From Agromyces soli (GTDB taxonomy: Bacteria > Actinomycetota > Actinomycetes > Actinomycetales > Microbacteriaceae), in the NCBI RefSeq assembly GCF_022811605.1, contig NZ_CP094533.1, positions 372,001-436,000 on the forward strand: 64,000 nt of DNA. Reading direction: 5' to 3'. Made by a program: the position numbers and the translations under genes. How positions within the stretch are numbered: the stretch's first letter is position 1; each line of letters begins with the position of its first letter. Below the pieces are notes generated by a model. The model had not been told where the DNA came from, ran no database searches, and saw only the letters and a program-made list of their open reading frames with translations. This document shows, one piece after another, positions 41,307 to 49,023 of this stretch.

Positions 41307-43280
41307 TCAGTCCTCGCGGCGGCGGGAGCTGTGCCGCGGCTTGCGCGCGGGCGGTCCGCTCCGCTCCTCGTCGCGCCGCCGCCCGCGGTCGTCGTCGCGC
41401 CGGCGGCCGCGATCCCCGTCGCGATCGAAGCGCTGCTGGCCGCCGCGATCGGGGCGCAGCTCGATCAGCCGGCCCGAGATGCGGGTGCCCTCGAGCCGGT
41501 CGAGCACGTCGCGCGGCAGCTCGGCGGGCAGCTCCACGAGCGAGAAGTCGCCGCGGATCTGGATGCGCCCGAAGTCCTCACGGCGCAGGCCGCCCTCGTT
41601 CGCGAGCGCGCCGACGATCTGCCGCGGCTCGACGCGATGCCGGCGGCCGACCGCGATGCGGTAGCTGCGCAGCTCGCCGGCGTCGGTACGCCGACGGCGC
41701 TCCGGGCGCTCGCGGCCGCCGTCGCGGTCGTCCCAGTCGCGGCGCTCGCGTCCACGGTCGTCGCCGTCGCGCTGGCGGCCGCGCCGCTCGTCGTCGCGCC
41801 GCCCACGCTCGAAGCGGGGCTCGGGGTCGGGCTCGAGCAGCAGCGGCGACTCACCCTGACCGACCACGGCGAGCGCGGCGGCCACGTCGACCTCGGGCAC
41901 GTCGTGGTGGCGCACGTAGTGGGCGATGATGTCGCGGAACGCCTCGATTCGGCTCGTCTCGTCGAGCGCCGCGGTGATGCGGTCGTCGAAGCGGGTGAGC
42001 CGGGTCTCGTTCACCTCGTCGACGCTCGGCAGCGGCATCTGCGCGATCGGCTGGCGCGTCGCCTTCTCGATACGGGCGAGCAGCCCGCGCTCGCGCGGCG
42101 TCACGAAACTGATCGCGTCGCCCGAGCGCCCGGCGCGGCCCGTGCGGCCGATGCGGTGCACGTACGGCTCGGAGTCGGTCGGGATGTCGTAGTTCACGAC
42201 GTGGCTGATGCGGTCGACGTCGAGGCCGCGGGCCGCGACATCCGTCGCCACCAGGATGTCGAGCGCGCCCGACTTCAGCTGCTCGACCGTGCGCTCCCGC
42301 TGCGCCTGCGCGAGGTCGCCGTTGATCGCGGCGGCGGAGAAGCCGCGGGCGCGCAGCTTCTCGGCGAGCTCCTCGGTGGCGTTCTTCGTGCGGACGAAGA
42401 CGATCATGCCCTCGAAGTTCTCGACCTCGAGGATGCGGGTGAGGGCGTCGAGCTTCTGCATGTGCGAGACGACCAGGTGGCGCTGGGTGATGTTCGCCGA
42501 GGTCTGCGTCTTGCCGGCGACGCGCACCTCCTCGGGGTCGTGCAGGTACTGCTGCGACATCCGCCGGATCATCGCCGGCATCGTGGCCGAGAACAGGGCG
42601 ACCTGCTTGTCGTCGGGCGTGTCGGCGAGAATCGACTCGACGTCCTCGGCGAAGCCCATGCGCAGCATCTCGTCGGCCTCGTCGAGCACGAGGTAGCGGA
42701 TGCCGGAGAGGTCGAGCGTGCCCCGGTCGAGGTGGTCCATGATGCGGCCGGGCGTGCCGACGACGACGTGCACGCCGCGGCGGAGGGCGGAGAGCTGCAC
42801 GCCGTAGCCCTGCCCGCCGTAGACCGGCAGGATGTGCACGCCGGGCAGGTGCGCGGCGTAGCGCTCGAAGGCCTCGCAGACCTGCAGCGCGAGCTCGCGG
42901 GTCGGGGCGAGCACGAGCGCCTGCGGCTCGCGCACGTCGAGGTCGAGGCGGGCGAGGATGGGCAGCGCGAACGCCGCCGTCTTGCCGGTGCCGGTCTGGG
43001 CGAGGCCGACGACGTCGCGGCCCTCGAGGAGCAGCGGGATCGTCGCGGCCTGGATGGCGGAGGGCGTCTCGTAGCCGACGTCGTCGAGCGCGGCGAGCAC
43101 GGGCCCGTCGAGGCCGAGCGCGGCGAAGCCGGAGGGCGAGGCCGGCGCGGCGGGAGCGTCGGCGGGGGCGTCGGACGGGGCGTCCGTGGGGGCGTCGACG
43201 GCGGACTCCTCGGCCTCGGCAGTACCGGCGGGGGGTGCTGCGTCGGCCGGGTCGGGCGTCGGGAAGTCGTCTGAGGTCAC
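41307..43280 (-). CDS. deaD: DEAD-box ATP-dependent RNA helicase (DeaD/CsdA type)
   Basis: This 657-residue RNA helicase shows the motif series Q (GYETPSAIQ), I (AQTGTGKTAAF), Ia (PTRELALQV), II (LDEADEMLRMG), III (FSATMP), V (TDVAARGLDVD) and VI (HRIGRTGRAG). After residue about 470 come an Arg/Asp-rich stretch and a DbpA-like RNA-binding domain (YRIAVGRRHRVEPRQIVGAL), then a basic tail ending RHSSRRRED. The N-terminal 45 residues are Ala/Pro/Asp-rich and disordered. I start at GTG 43280 because TACCCT sits five bases upstream, giving a leaderless start; the longer frame is not conserved-looking. It likely unwinds structured RNA in ribosome assembly and cold stress. Confidence 0.92.
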   Translation of the reverse strand: MTSDDFPTPDPADAAPPAGTAEAEESAVDAPTDAPSDAPADAPAAPASPSGFAALGLDGPVLAALDDVGYETPSAIQAATIPLLLEGRDVVGLAQTGTGKTAAFALPILARLDLDVREPQALVLAPTRELALQVCEAFERYAAHLPGVHILPVYGGQGYGVQLSALRRGVHVVVGTPGRIMDHLDRGTLDLSGIRYLVLDEADEMLRMGFAEDVESILADTPDDKQVALFSATMPAMIRRMSQQYLHDPEEVRVAGKTQTSANITQRHLVVSHMQKLDALTRILEVENFEGMIVFVRTKNATEELAEKLRARGFSAAAINGDLAQAQRERTVEQLKSGALDILVATDVAARGLDVDRISHVVNYDIPTDSEPYVHRIGRTGRAGRSGDAISFVTPRERGLLARIEKATRQPIAQMPLPSVDEVNETRLTRFDDRITAALDETSRIEAFRDIIAHYVRHHDVPEVDVAAALAVVGQGESPLLLEPDPEPRFERGRRDDERRGRQRDGDDRGRERRDWDDRDGGRERPERRRRTDAGELRSYRIAVGRRHRVEPRQIVGALANEGGLRREDFGRIQIRGDFSLVELPAELPRDVLDRLEGTRISGRLIELRPDRGGQQRFDRDGDRGRRRDDDRGRRRDEERSGPPARKPRHSSRRRED

Positions 43281-43285
43281 GCTCC

Positions 43286-43291
43286 AGGGTA
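43286..43291 (-). promoter_or_regulatory. -10 box TACCCT of the helicase gene
   Basis: TACCCT on the minus strand is five bases from the GTG at 43280, the same leaderless arrangement as several other genes here, and decides the helicase start. Confidence 0.45.
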
Positions 43292-43369
43292 GTCCTCGCA
43301 GGATGTTCAGCGCCTGTGCAGCTCGAAGCGCTACGGTCGAAGCCTGGTCCCCCACGGCCGCTCTCGACT

Positions 43370-44359
43370 ATGACGCGCACGCTCCCCCCGCCCTCAGCCA
43401 CGTCGGCCGCCCCTGCCCGCGGCGCGAGGCGCGGAGTCGGCCGCCGCCGCGCCGTCGCGGTACTGGCGCTCGCGTTCACGGTCGTCGTCCTGCTCGGCCT
43501 CGTGCCCGGCTTCGTCGGTTCGGCGGTGTCGACCGCCCTGCCGTGGCTCGGGCTCCTGCTGGTGCCGCTGCTCGTCGCCGCACTCGCGGTGCGCGGCCGC
43601 ACCTGGTTGGTCGCGCTCGTGCCCGCCATCGCCTGGGCCTTCGCGGTCGGTCCCTCCTTCGCCTGGCTGCCCGCTCCGGACGGCGACGGCGCGGCGGTCG
43701 CGGCGGACGCCGCGGACGCGCCGGCCGAGCTCGTCTTCGCCAGCCAGAACGTCGAGGCCCTCTCGGGCACGGCCGCCGACTCGGCGACCACCCTCGTCGC
43801 CGCCGGCGCCGATGTCATCGCCCTCACCGAGCTCGAGGGCGACGCCAGGGAGCAGGCGGATGCCGCGCTCGAGGCGAGCCATCCCTATACCTATGCGGTG
43901 GGCACCGTCGGCATCTGGAGCACCTCGCCGATCTCCAACGCCCGGCCGCTCGAGCTCGGCCTCGGCTGGAACCGGGCGCTCACGGTCGACATCTCGGCGC
44001 CCGCGGGGCTCGTCAGCGTCTACGTCGTGCACGCCGCCTCGCTGCGGCCCGGCGCCCAGTCCGACCGCGACACCATGCTCGACGAGCTCGCCGCCGTCAT
44101 CGACCGCGACGAGAACGAGCGCGTGGTCGCGCTCGGCGACTTCAACGCGGCATCGACCGATCCCGCACTCACGGGCATCCGCCGCACGCTGAGCGAACCC
44201 GGCCAATCGGAGCCGTCCTTCGGCTTCACCTGGCCGGCGGCGTTCCCGGTCGCCCGCATCGACCATCTCTTCCAGCGCGGGCTGACACCGGTCGAGAACA
44301 CCGTGCTGCCGGCCGGCGCGAGCGATCACCTCGCAGTGCTCACGACGCTGCGCTACTGA
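43370..44359 (+). CDS. Membrane-anchored endonuclease/exonuclease/phosphatase family protein
   Basis: This 329-residue protein has about three hydrophobic segments at residues 30-110 and then an extracytoplasmic EEP-fold domain. That fold is shown by FASQNVEALSG (with the catalytic Asn/Glu), ADVIALTELEG, the histidine in YVVHAASLRPG, VVALGDFNAAS with the Asp-x-Asn pair, and the final GASDHLAVLTTL with the catalytic Asp-His. The family includes nucleases, phosphodiesterases and sphingomyelinases; here the substrate is probably outside the membrane. It is divergent from the helicase gene. A TACGGT -10 candidate at 43332-43337 would give a short leader. Confidence 0.85.
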   Translation: MTRTLPPPSATSAAPARGARRGVGRRRAVAVLALAFTVVVLLGLVPGFVGSAVSTALPWLGLLLVPLLVAALAVRGRTWLVALVPAIAWAFAVGPSFAWLPAPDGDGAAVAADAADAPAELVFASQNVEALSGTAADSATTLVAAGADVIALTELEGDAREQADAALEASHPYTYAVGTVGIWSTSPISNARPLELGLGWNRALTVDISAPAGLVSVYVVHAASLRPGAQSDRDTMLDELAAVIDRDENERVVALGDFNAASTDPALTGIRRTLSEPGQSEPSFGFTWPAAFPVARIDHLFQRGLTPVENTVLPAGASDHLAVLTTLRY

Positions 44360-44416
44360 GCGCGGCTGGGGTCGCGCCGCACAGCCGCCGCCCAGCCGGC
44401 GCCAAGGCTCCCCCGT

Positions 44417-44422
44417 TACCGT
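44417..44422 (+). promoter_or_regulatory. -10 box TACCGT of the glycosyltransferase gene
   Basis: TACCGT lies six bases before ATG 44429, with only CGTCCC in between and no ribosome-binding site, indicating a leaderless mRNA. Confidence 0.5.
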
Positions 44423-44428
44423 CGTCCC

Positions 44429-45976
44429 ATGAGCGATCGGGGGATGGCGGCGCAGACCGCGCCGCAGGTGCGGATGCCGCGGGGGCGGCAGTTCGCGGTG
44501 ACGTGGGCGATTCCGAGCGACTACGGCGGCATGACCCAGGCGATGCTCGCCCGCTGCGCCTCCTTCGCGCGGCTCGCGGGCGCCCCGGTCGACGTGCTGA
44601 CCTTCGACGCCCACCCCGACGTGCCGGGCCTCGCGGCGGCCCTCCGCGCCCGCGGCGCGCTCGCCGACGGCGTGCGGCTGCAGAACCTCTACGAGTGGCT
44701 GCGGGAGCATCCGCTGCCGGGCGGCTCGCTCCGCCTCGACCGCGATGCCTTCACCCCGCTCGGCGAGGCCGACGCCGACGAGCTGCTGCGCCGCGGCGAC
44801 CGCGTGATGGCCAGGCTCCGGCACGACGAGTCCGGTCGGCTGCTGCAGATCGACCACTTCCGCGCCGATGGCACGCTGCTGCTGAGCGACCGCCGCGACA
44901 CGAAGCAGGGCGGCGTGCTCGGCGGCCGCTCGGTCGTGCTCTGCGATGCGCACGGCGAGCCGGTGCGCTCCTGGGCCCGCATCTGGCACCTCTACACGGC
45001 CTGGCTCGACGCGCTCACCGCCGGCGAACGCAGCTTCATGGTCGTCGACAGCAAGACGATCGCCCCGTTCATGCTCGGCTACCGGCGCAAGCACGTCATC
45101 ACGGCGCACGTCGTGCACGCCTCGCACCGCTCGGGCGGCGGCGAGACGCATCCGGTCCGCGCCTCCCGGCGGGAGGTCTTCGACCGCATCGACGAGTTCG
45201 ACCTCGTCGCCCTGCTGTCGAAGCGTCAGGCGCAGGAGGTCGCCGAGCTCGTCGGCGCCCGCCCCAACGTGGTCGTCATCCCCAACGCGCGGCCCGCCCG
45301 CGCCGACGCCGCACCGACGATCGTGCGCCCGCGCGCGGGCGGCGTGGTGCTCGCCGCGCTCACCCGCCGCAAGCGGGTGCAGGACGCGGTGCGCGCGATG
45401 GCGATCGCCAACACGGGGCGGGCGACGCCCGTGCGGCTCGACGTGTACGGCGACGGGGAGTGCCGCGCCGAGGTCGAAGCGCTCGCAGCCGAGGCGCCCG
45501 GCGTGGTGCTGCACGGCTACGACCCGTCGGCCAGGCAGCACCTCGACGGAGCCTCGTTCATGCTGCTGAGCTCGCGCTCGGAAGGGTTCCCGCTCGTCCT
45601 CGTCGAGAGCATGGCGGCCGGGTGTCTGCCGATCGCCTACGACATCCGCTACGGCCCCGCCGACCTGATCCGCGACGGGCGGAACGGCTTCCTCGTCCCC
45701 GAGGGCGACGTCGCCGGGCTCGCCCGCGCCGTGCAGCGGCTGGAGGCGATGCCCGCCGCCCGGGTGTCGGCGATGCGTCGTCGCGCCATGCAGACCGCCC
45801 GCGACTTCGACGAGGATCGGGTCGTCGCGAAGTGGGCGCTGGAGTTCGAGCGCGCCCTCGAGCGGCGCCGCGCGACCCCGCCCTCTCGCGCGCAGCGGCT
45901 GCGCCGTGCCGTGTCGCGCTCGCCGCTCGGCCCGGTGCTGCGCGCCGTGCTCCGGCCCGTCCGCGCGCGGCGCTGA
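44429..45976 (+). CDS. Family 4 glycosyltransferase (TagE/poly(glycerol-phosphate) glucosyltransferase-like)
   Basis: This 515-residue protein is a GT-B-fold glycosyltransferase. The N-terminal half has an SDYGGMTQAMLAR loop, and the C-terminal donor domain has VVVIPNARP, RRKRVQDAVRAMA, LDVYGDGECRAEVEAL and SFMLLSSRSEGFPLVLVESMAAGCLPIAYD with the E-x7-E pattern of GT4 enzymes. The N-terminal region of about 200 residues, including RLQNLYEWLREHP and a D-rich stretch, resembles teichoic-acid alpha-glucosyltransferases of the TagE group. It probably glycosylates a cell-wall polymer from a nucleotide sugar on the inside of the membrane; the basic C-terminus could bind lipid. The exact acceptor is unknown. 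Confidence 0.85.
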   Translation: MSDRGMAAQTAPQVRMPRGRQFAVTWAIPSDYGGMTQAMLARCASFARLAGAPVDVLTFDAHPDVPGLAAALRARGALADGVRLQNLYEWLREHPLPGGSLRLDRDAFTPLGEADADELLRRGDRVMARLRHDESGRLLQIDHFRADGTLLLSDRRDTKQGGVLGGRSVVLCDAHGEPVRSWARIWHLYTAWLDALTAGERSFMVVDSKTIAPFMLGYRRKHVITAHVVHASHRSGGGETHPVRASRREVFDRIDEFDLVALLSKRQAQEVAELVGARPNVVVIPNARPARADAAPTIVRPRAGGVVLAALTRRKRVQDAVRAMAIANTGRATPVRLDVYGDGECRAEVEALAAEAPGVVLHGYDPSARQHLDGASFMLLSSRSEGFPLVLVESMAAGCLPIAYDIRYGPADLIRDGRNGFLVPEGDVAGLARAVQRLEAMPAARVSAMRRRAMQTARDFDEDRVVAKWALEFERALERRRATPPSRAQRLRRAVSRSPLGPVLRAVLRPVRARR

Positions 45977-46026
45977 GCCGGGGCACCCTCGGCGTCGATG
46001 TCGCCGGCGAGGCGTACCGTGCAGAC

Positions 46027-46590
46027 GTGGACGACCGCTGCGCACTGACGGATGCCTCGGGCACCCCCTGCCCGAACCCGACTGCGTCGGGCGCGCCGCT
46101 CGCCCTCTGCACGAGCCACCTCGCCATCGCACTCGACTGGGCCGAGGGCGAGTTCGGCGCGCGCGGTCTGCTGCTCTCGCCCTGCCTCGCCTGCGGCGGT
46201 CGCGTCGGGCTGCGGTACCCGGGCGGCACGCTGTGCGAGCGCTGCGGCTGGCGCGCCGGCGACGTGCCCGACCGGGAGTTCGGCGCCCCGATCGTCGAGG
46301 TCGTGTACTACCTGCGCTACGACGACCGCATCAAGATCGGCACGAGCGGCCGGCTGCGCGCCCGCGTCGCCGCGCTCCCGCACGACGAGCTGCTCGCGCT
46401 CGAACCCGGCGGCCGGGCGAGCGAGCGCCGCCGGCACGAGCAGTTCGCGGCCTCTCGCATCCCCGGCACCGAGTGGTTCGAGCGCACGGCCGCCCTCGAC
46501 GCGCACGTCGCCGCGCTCGCCCTCGGCGTCGACGATCCGTGGGCGCAGTACGACGAGTGGGTGGCGGCCCGCGCGACCGCGTTCGCCTGA
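46027..46590 (+). CDS. Small GIY-YIG/T5orf172-like protein with zinc-binding cysteines
   Basis: This 187-residue protein starts at GTG 46027. The C-terminal part reads VVYYLRYDDRIKIGTSGRLR, followed by ALPHDELLALEPGG and a RRHEQF helix, which resembles the T5orf172/GIY-YIG nuclease-like family. Before it lie cysteine pairs CLACGG and CERCGW (about residues 58-80), a likely zinc ribbon, and an N-terminal CALTDASGTPCPNP segment with further cysteines. Relatives are found in phages, restriction systems and chromosomes with mostly unknown roles. The start is the least sure part, as no strong ribosome site is visible. It follows the glycosyltransferase by 50 bp. Confidence 0.7.
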   Translation: MDDRCALTDASGTPCPNPTASGAPLALCTSHLAIALDWAEGEFGARGLLLSPCLACGGRVGLRYPGGTLCERCGWRAGDVPDREFGAPIVEVVYYLRYDDRIKIGTSGRLRARVAALPHDELLALEPGGRASERRRHEQFAASRIPGTEWFERTAALDAHVAALALGVDDPWAQYDEWVAARATAFA

Positions 46591-46597
46591 GGGCGGA

Positions 46598-46744
46598 TCA
46601 CACCCGGCGGATGCTGACGGCCTTCCACCCCTCGGGGATCTGCGCCTTCGCCGCGGCCGTCGCCGTCTGCTCGTCGGCGCCGTCGGCCTCGACGACGACC
46701 GCCTCGCCCGAGGCCGGGTTCGTCGCGATGATCGTGACCTTCAT
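46598..46744 (-). CDS. Small conserved-looking hypothetical protein (48 aa)
   Basis: This 48-residue frame starts MKVTIIATNPASGEAVVVEA and ends PEGWKAVSIRRV. It looks like a compact beta-alpha-beta unit with an alternating hydrophobic pattern and biased third positions, which argues for a real gene. It is convergent with the GIY-YIG-like gene, with only 7 bp between stops. I do not recognise a family with a known function. Confidence 0.55.
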   Translation of the reverse strand: MKVTIIATNPASGEAVVVEADGADEQTATAAAKAQIPEGWKAVSIRRV

Positions 46745-47051
46745 GTCTTCGACCGTACGTCGCGCCTCCGACGAGCGCACCCCTCGCCGACCCGCGACGA
46801 CCCGCAGCGACACGGACGCAGACACGGAAAAGGCCCGGTTCGCGGCCTTGCACCGTTCCCCGGGCCACCCCATTCCGTGCGTTGATCGCTCCCTAGTGCG
46901 ACAGGTTCATTCCACCCCGCATGAGCGCTGCAGAATAGGGGTTGACAGCGGGGGCGCGAGGGGCATCTCGAGGGCTTCGTCCCCGACCGCAGAAGCACAC
47001 CGCGGTGCCCCACCCGAATGGGCAGGGCACCTTGGCTGGTCGTGCTGATGG
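46745..47051. other. 307-bp low-GC intergenic stretch
   Basis: No credible gene is seen. It contains a TTGACA -35-like hexamer near 46942 without a good -10, and a hairpin (47004-47031) downstream of the secreted-protein gene. GC content falls here relative to the left flank, marking the edge of the low-GC patch. Confidence 0.45.
47004..47031 (-). terminator. Hairpin after the secreted-protein operon
   Basis: GGTGCCC (47004-47010) pairs with GGGCACC (47025-47031), with an inner CCC/GGG pairing around a GAAT loop. It begins 20 bases beyond the stop codon of the 150-residue secreted protein on the minus strand. Confidence 0.55.
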
Positions 47052-47504
47052 CTAGAAGTACCGTTCGTTGTACTGGAGGTTGGCCGCCCAGGAGACGGCT
47101 CCGCATCCCGAACCACCGCACGCGCCCGATATGTAGCTCGTGAGATAGAAGGTGCCCGCAGGCTGCCAAGCGTTTCCGTTCTTGTTCTTGATCGTGATCC
47201 AACCCGATTGCCCGGTGTACGTCCCTGAAGCGAATGTGGTTCCAGCACTGTTTCTCAGGCTGAGAATGAAGCTGCCGCCGCTGCCGGGGTCGTCGGTGAT
47301 ATCGAACGCGACCGAGTTCTTCGCGAACGTGTTCGTTCGTGCCGTGCTCCAGTGGACAGTCGAAGGCACGCCCTGTGTTCCACTGATTCCAGTGGTTGCG
47401 GCCGTCGCTGCGGTCATGCCGCCGAGCATCAGCATGGCAGCAGTAGAGGCTGCGCCCATCGTCAGCGCTGCGCGCCGGAAGGCACGAGACGTGATCTTGG
47501 TCAT
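47052..47504 (-). CDS. Unknown small secreted protein
   Basis: This 150-residue protein has a signal peptide: a basic start (TKITSRAFRRAALTM), a hydrophobic stretch and a likely cleavage after TAATAA. The mature part, about 110 residues, is rich in Gly/Ser/Thr and alternates hydrophobic residues like a beta-sandwich (SFILSLRNSAGTTFASGTY); two cysteines in ISGACGGSGCGAV could form a disulfide, and it ends NERYF. The ATG at 47504 overlaps the upstream stop (ATGA), so it is coupled to the 175-residue secreted protein. Base composition is clearly lower in GC than neighbours. I know no family; a small secreted toxin, bacteriocin or wall protein are all open. Confidence 0.75.
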   Translation of the reverse strand: MTKITSRAFRRAALTMGAASTAAMLMLGGMTAATAATTGISGTQGVPSTVHWSTARTNTFAKNSVAFDITDDPGSGGSFILSLRNSAGTTFASGTYTGQSGWITIKNKNGNAWQPAGTFYLTSYISGACGGSGCGAVSWAANLQYNERYF

Positions 47505-48028
47505 TCTGTGATCCCCGCGCATTCCACATCGAGCTCTGCTTCGAATGGCGTCACCCCACCGCGCTTCGCCAAGGCCGCCATCTTGGCGTCATACGCGTTG
47601 TCGATGCGTCCTTCAAGTTCGGGGATCTTTGCGAAGTCGGCCAACCAGTTCGCCGCCCTGGACCTATCGATGGCATTCGAACCGTGCACGGCCTCGTCAA
47701 GCCACATGCATCGCCAGTACCGTCCCGCGATTTCCACCGGCAGTCCGACCTCGTAGAGGTCATTGTTCGGCTCGGTGGGATGGAAGAACGCCGGCGCGCC
47801 TGCAGGGAACTCCTTGCCGCCCGGCAGCGGTGCCGACCAGTTTCCCGTCACGTCGCGCCAGACGTCGTCGATCTGCGCCTGCGTGTAGAACTCACTTCCG
47901 TACGCCTTGATCGCAGGCAAGATACCCTGATCGGCTGCCGAAGCGGCCGAGGCGAATGCAACTCCGCCGAGCGCGCCAGTGGCGACGGTGAGCACCGAGA
48001 CAACTCCAATTTTCAGACCTTGAACCAC
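47501..48028 (-). CDS. Unknown secreted protein, coupled to the next gene
   Basis: This 175-residue protein starts at GTG 48028: a strong AAGGAGG lies seven bases upstream, whereas the ATG at 48046 has that site behind it. The signal peptide (GLKIGVVSVLTVATGALGGV) is followed by AFASAASAADQG with a likely cleavage at the alanines. The mature part has WRDVTGNWSAPLPGGKEFPA, EIAGRYWRCMWLDEAVHGSN and an alpha-helical tail; two cysteines are far apart. The body resembles nothing I know. Lower GC content and the 4-bp overlap with the following secreted protein indicate a recently acquired two-gene unit. Confidence 0.75.
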   Translation of the reverse strand: MVQGLKIGVVSVLTVATGALGGVAFASAASAADQGILPAIKAYGSEFYTQAQIDDVWRDVTGNWSAPLPGGKEFPAGAPAFFHPTEPNNDLYEVGLPVEIAGRYWRCMWLDEAVHGSNAIDRSRAANWLADFAKIPELEGRIDNAYDAKMAALAKRGGVTPFEAELDVECAGITE

Positions 48029-48203
48029 CCTTTGTCCTCCTTGCATGGTGCCTGCTGACGTCCACCAACTCCTTCAAAAGGTAGGAGACCGACCGAGGAA
48101 AGGAACATGGGTCATTCGGCCCAGGACATGGGCAATTTGGTACATTTCCGACTGGCCCGGAATATGTTCGACTAGGTCAGATCCCTGTGAACGGAGTCGA
48201 AAC

Positions 48204-48674
48204 ATGAAGACGTCCCGGTGCCTCGTCGTCGTCGCGATCGCCGTCGGCCTCAGCCTCCTGTCTGGGTGCGCGTCGCCAGACTCGGGAGCCTCCACTGCGG
48301 TCGCGCCGAGTGCGGCGATGGACCGCACACCTGATGCCTCGATCGCAGCGACCTGCGCGGCGCTCAGCTCGATCGATTCGATCACGTTGAACGCTGAAGC
48401 CGAGCGGGCGGCCGGAGTGCTTTCGGAGGAAGGCTACGTTCGCGTAGTCAATTCCACGGTGCCCGCGTTCGAGTCGATCAGGCTCGCGCCGAAGGACCAG
48501 CGCGGGCTTCGAGCAGAATTGGCTGAGCTTCTTGCCTTGATCGACGCATCCGACCCCACGAAACTCAGTTACGACCCGACGAGCGCGGCGTACCTCGCAA
48601 TCCGAGACACGATCGCACGGGCCTGCAAGCAGAACACGACTGAGGACTTCGTGGTTGGCGTCCACGGCGGATAA
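48204..48674 (+). CDS. Hypothetical lipoprotein
   Basis: This 156-residue protein has a lipoprotein signal peptide (KTSRCLVVVAIAVGLSLLSG with the lipobox cysteine next) and a mature part that is mostly alpha-helical (LNAEAERAAGVLSEEGYVR, GLRAELAELLALIDASDP). ATG 48204 has GGAG eight bases upstream. Two cysteines (TCAALS and RACKQN) may pair. It is divergent from the two secreted-protein genes and shares their lower GC. The terminator right after it is excellent. No family recognised; an anchoring or immunity-type partner for the divergent secreted proteins is one idea, without proof. Confidence 0.75.
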   Translation: MKTSRCLVVVAIAVGLSLLSGCASPDSGASTAVAPSAAMDRTPDASIAATCAALSSIDSITLNAEAERAAGVLSEEGYVRVVNSTVPAFESIRLAPKDQRGLRAELAELLALIDASDPTKLSYDPTSAAYLAIRDTIARACKQNTTEDFVVGVHGG

Positions 48675-48702
48675 TCGACCGCACCGCGTCCACAGACGAA
48701 AG

Positions 48703-48733
48703 AAGCCCGGAACTCGATGAGTTCCGGGCTTTT
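48703..48733. terminator. Strong bidirectional rho-independent terminator
   Basis: A perfect 13-bp stem AAGCCCGGAACTC/GAGTTCCGGGCTT with a 3-base loop and T-rich flanks on both strands. It ends the lipoprotein gene on the plus strand and sits directly after the 3' end of tRNA-Met on the minus strand. Confidence 0.88.
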
Positions 48734-48736
48734 CGG

Positions 48737-48810
48737 TAGCGAGGGCGGGACTCGAACCCGCGACACCACGATTATGAGCCGTGTGCTCTAACCACCTGAG
48801 CTACCCCGCC
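48737..48810 (-). tRNA. tRNA-Met (CAU), elongator type
   Basis: The minus strand folds as a 74-base cloverleaf: acceptor GGCGGGG/CCTCGCT (with G-U pairs), D-arm TAGCTCAGGTGGTTAGAGC, anticodon stem CACGG/TCGTG with loop CTCATAA (anticodon CAU), T-arm GCGGGTTCGAGTCCCGC and discriminator A. The acceptor G1-U72 pair and loop fit an elongator methionine tRNA; CCA is not encoded. It is 30 bp downstream of tRNA-Thr and probably co-transcribed. Confidence 0.93.
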
Positions 48811-48840
48811 GCAAGGCCTCCGGCCGAAGCCGGGAACCAG

Positions 48841-48912
<72 letters not shown>

Positions 48913-48938
48913 GCGTCGCCGCGTTCGGCAACCGTTCG

Positions 48939-48944
48939 AGGATA
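48939..48944 (-). promoter_or_regulatory. Candidate -10 box of the tRNA-Thr/tRNA-Met unit
   Basis: TATCCT on the minus strand, 27 bases upstream of the 5' end of tRNA-Thr, a plausible distance for a short precursor leader. The -35 region is not recognisable. Confidence 0.4.
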
Positions 48945-49010
48945 GCACCTCGGCGGCCCACCGCCGAATCGAGGACGGCCACCGCGAACGGGCCCGTCGG
49001 ACCCGTCGCG

Positions 49011-49016
49011 TACAGT
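49011..49016 (+). promoter_or_regulatory. -10 box TACAGT of the GH13 gene
   Basis: TACAGT lies seven bases before ATG 49024; the bases between contain no ribosome-binding site. This favours the ATG over the in-frame GTG at 49015, which would lie inside the promoter. Confidence 0.5.
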
Positions 49017-49023
49017 GAGCGCT

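Noticed and set aside
47052..47504. Lactococcin 972-like bacteriocin
   Set aside because: Size, signal peptide and beta-rich mature part are similar, but the tryptophan/glycine pattern of that family is absent and no dedicated ABC exporter pair is adjacent.
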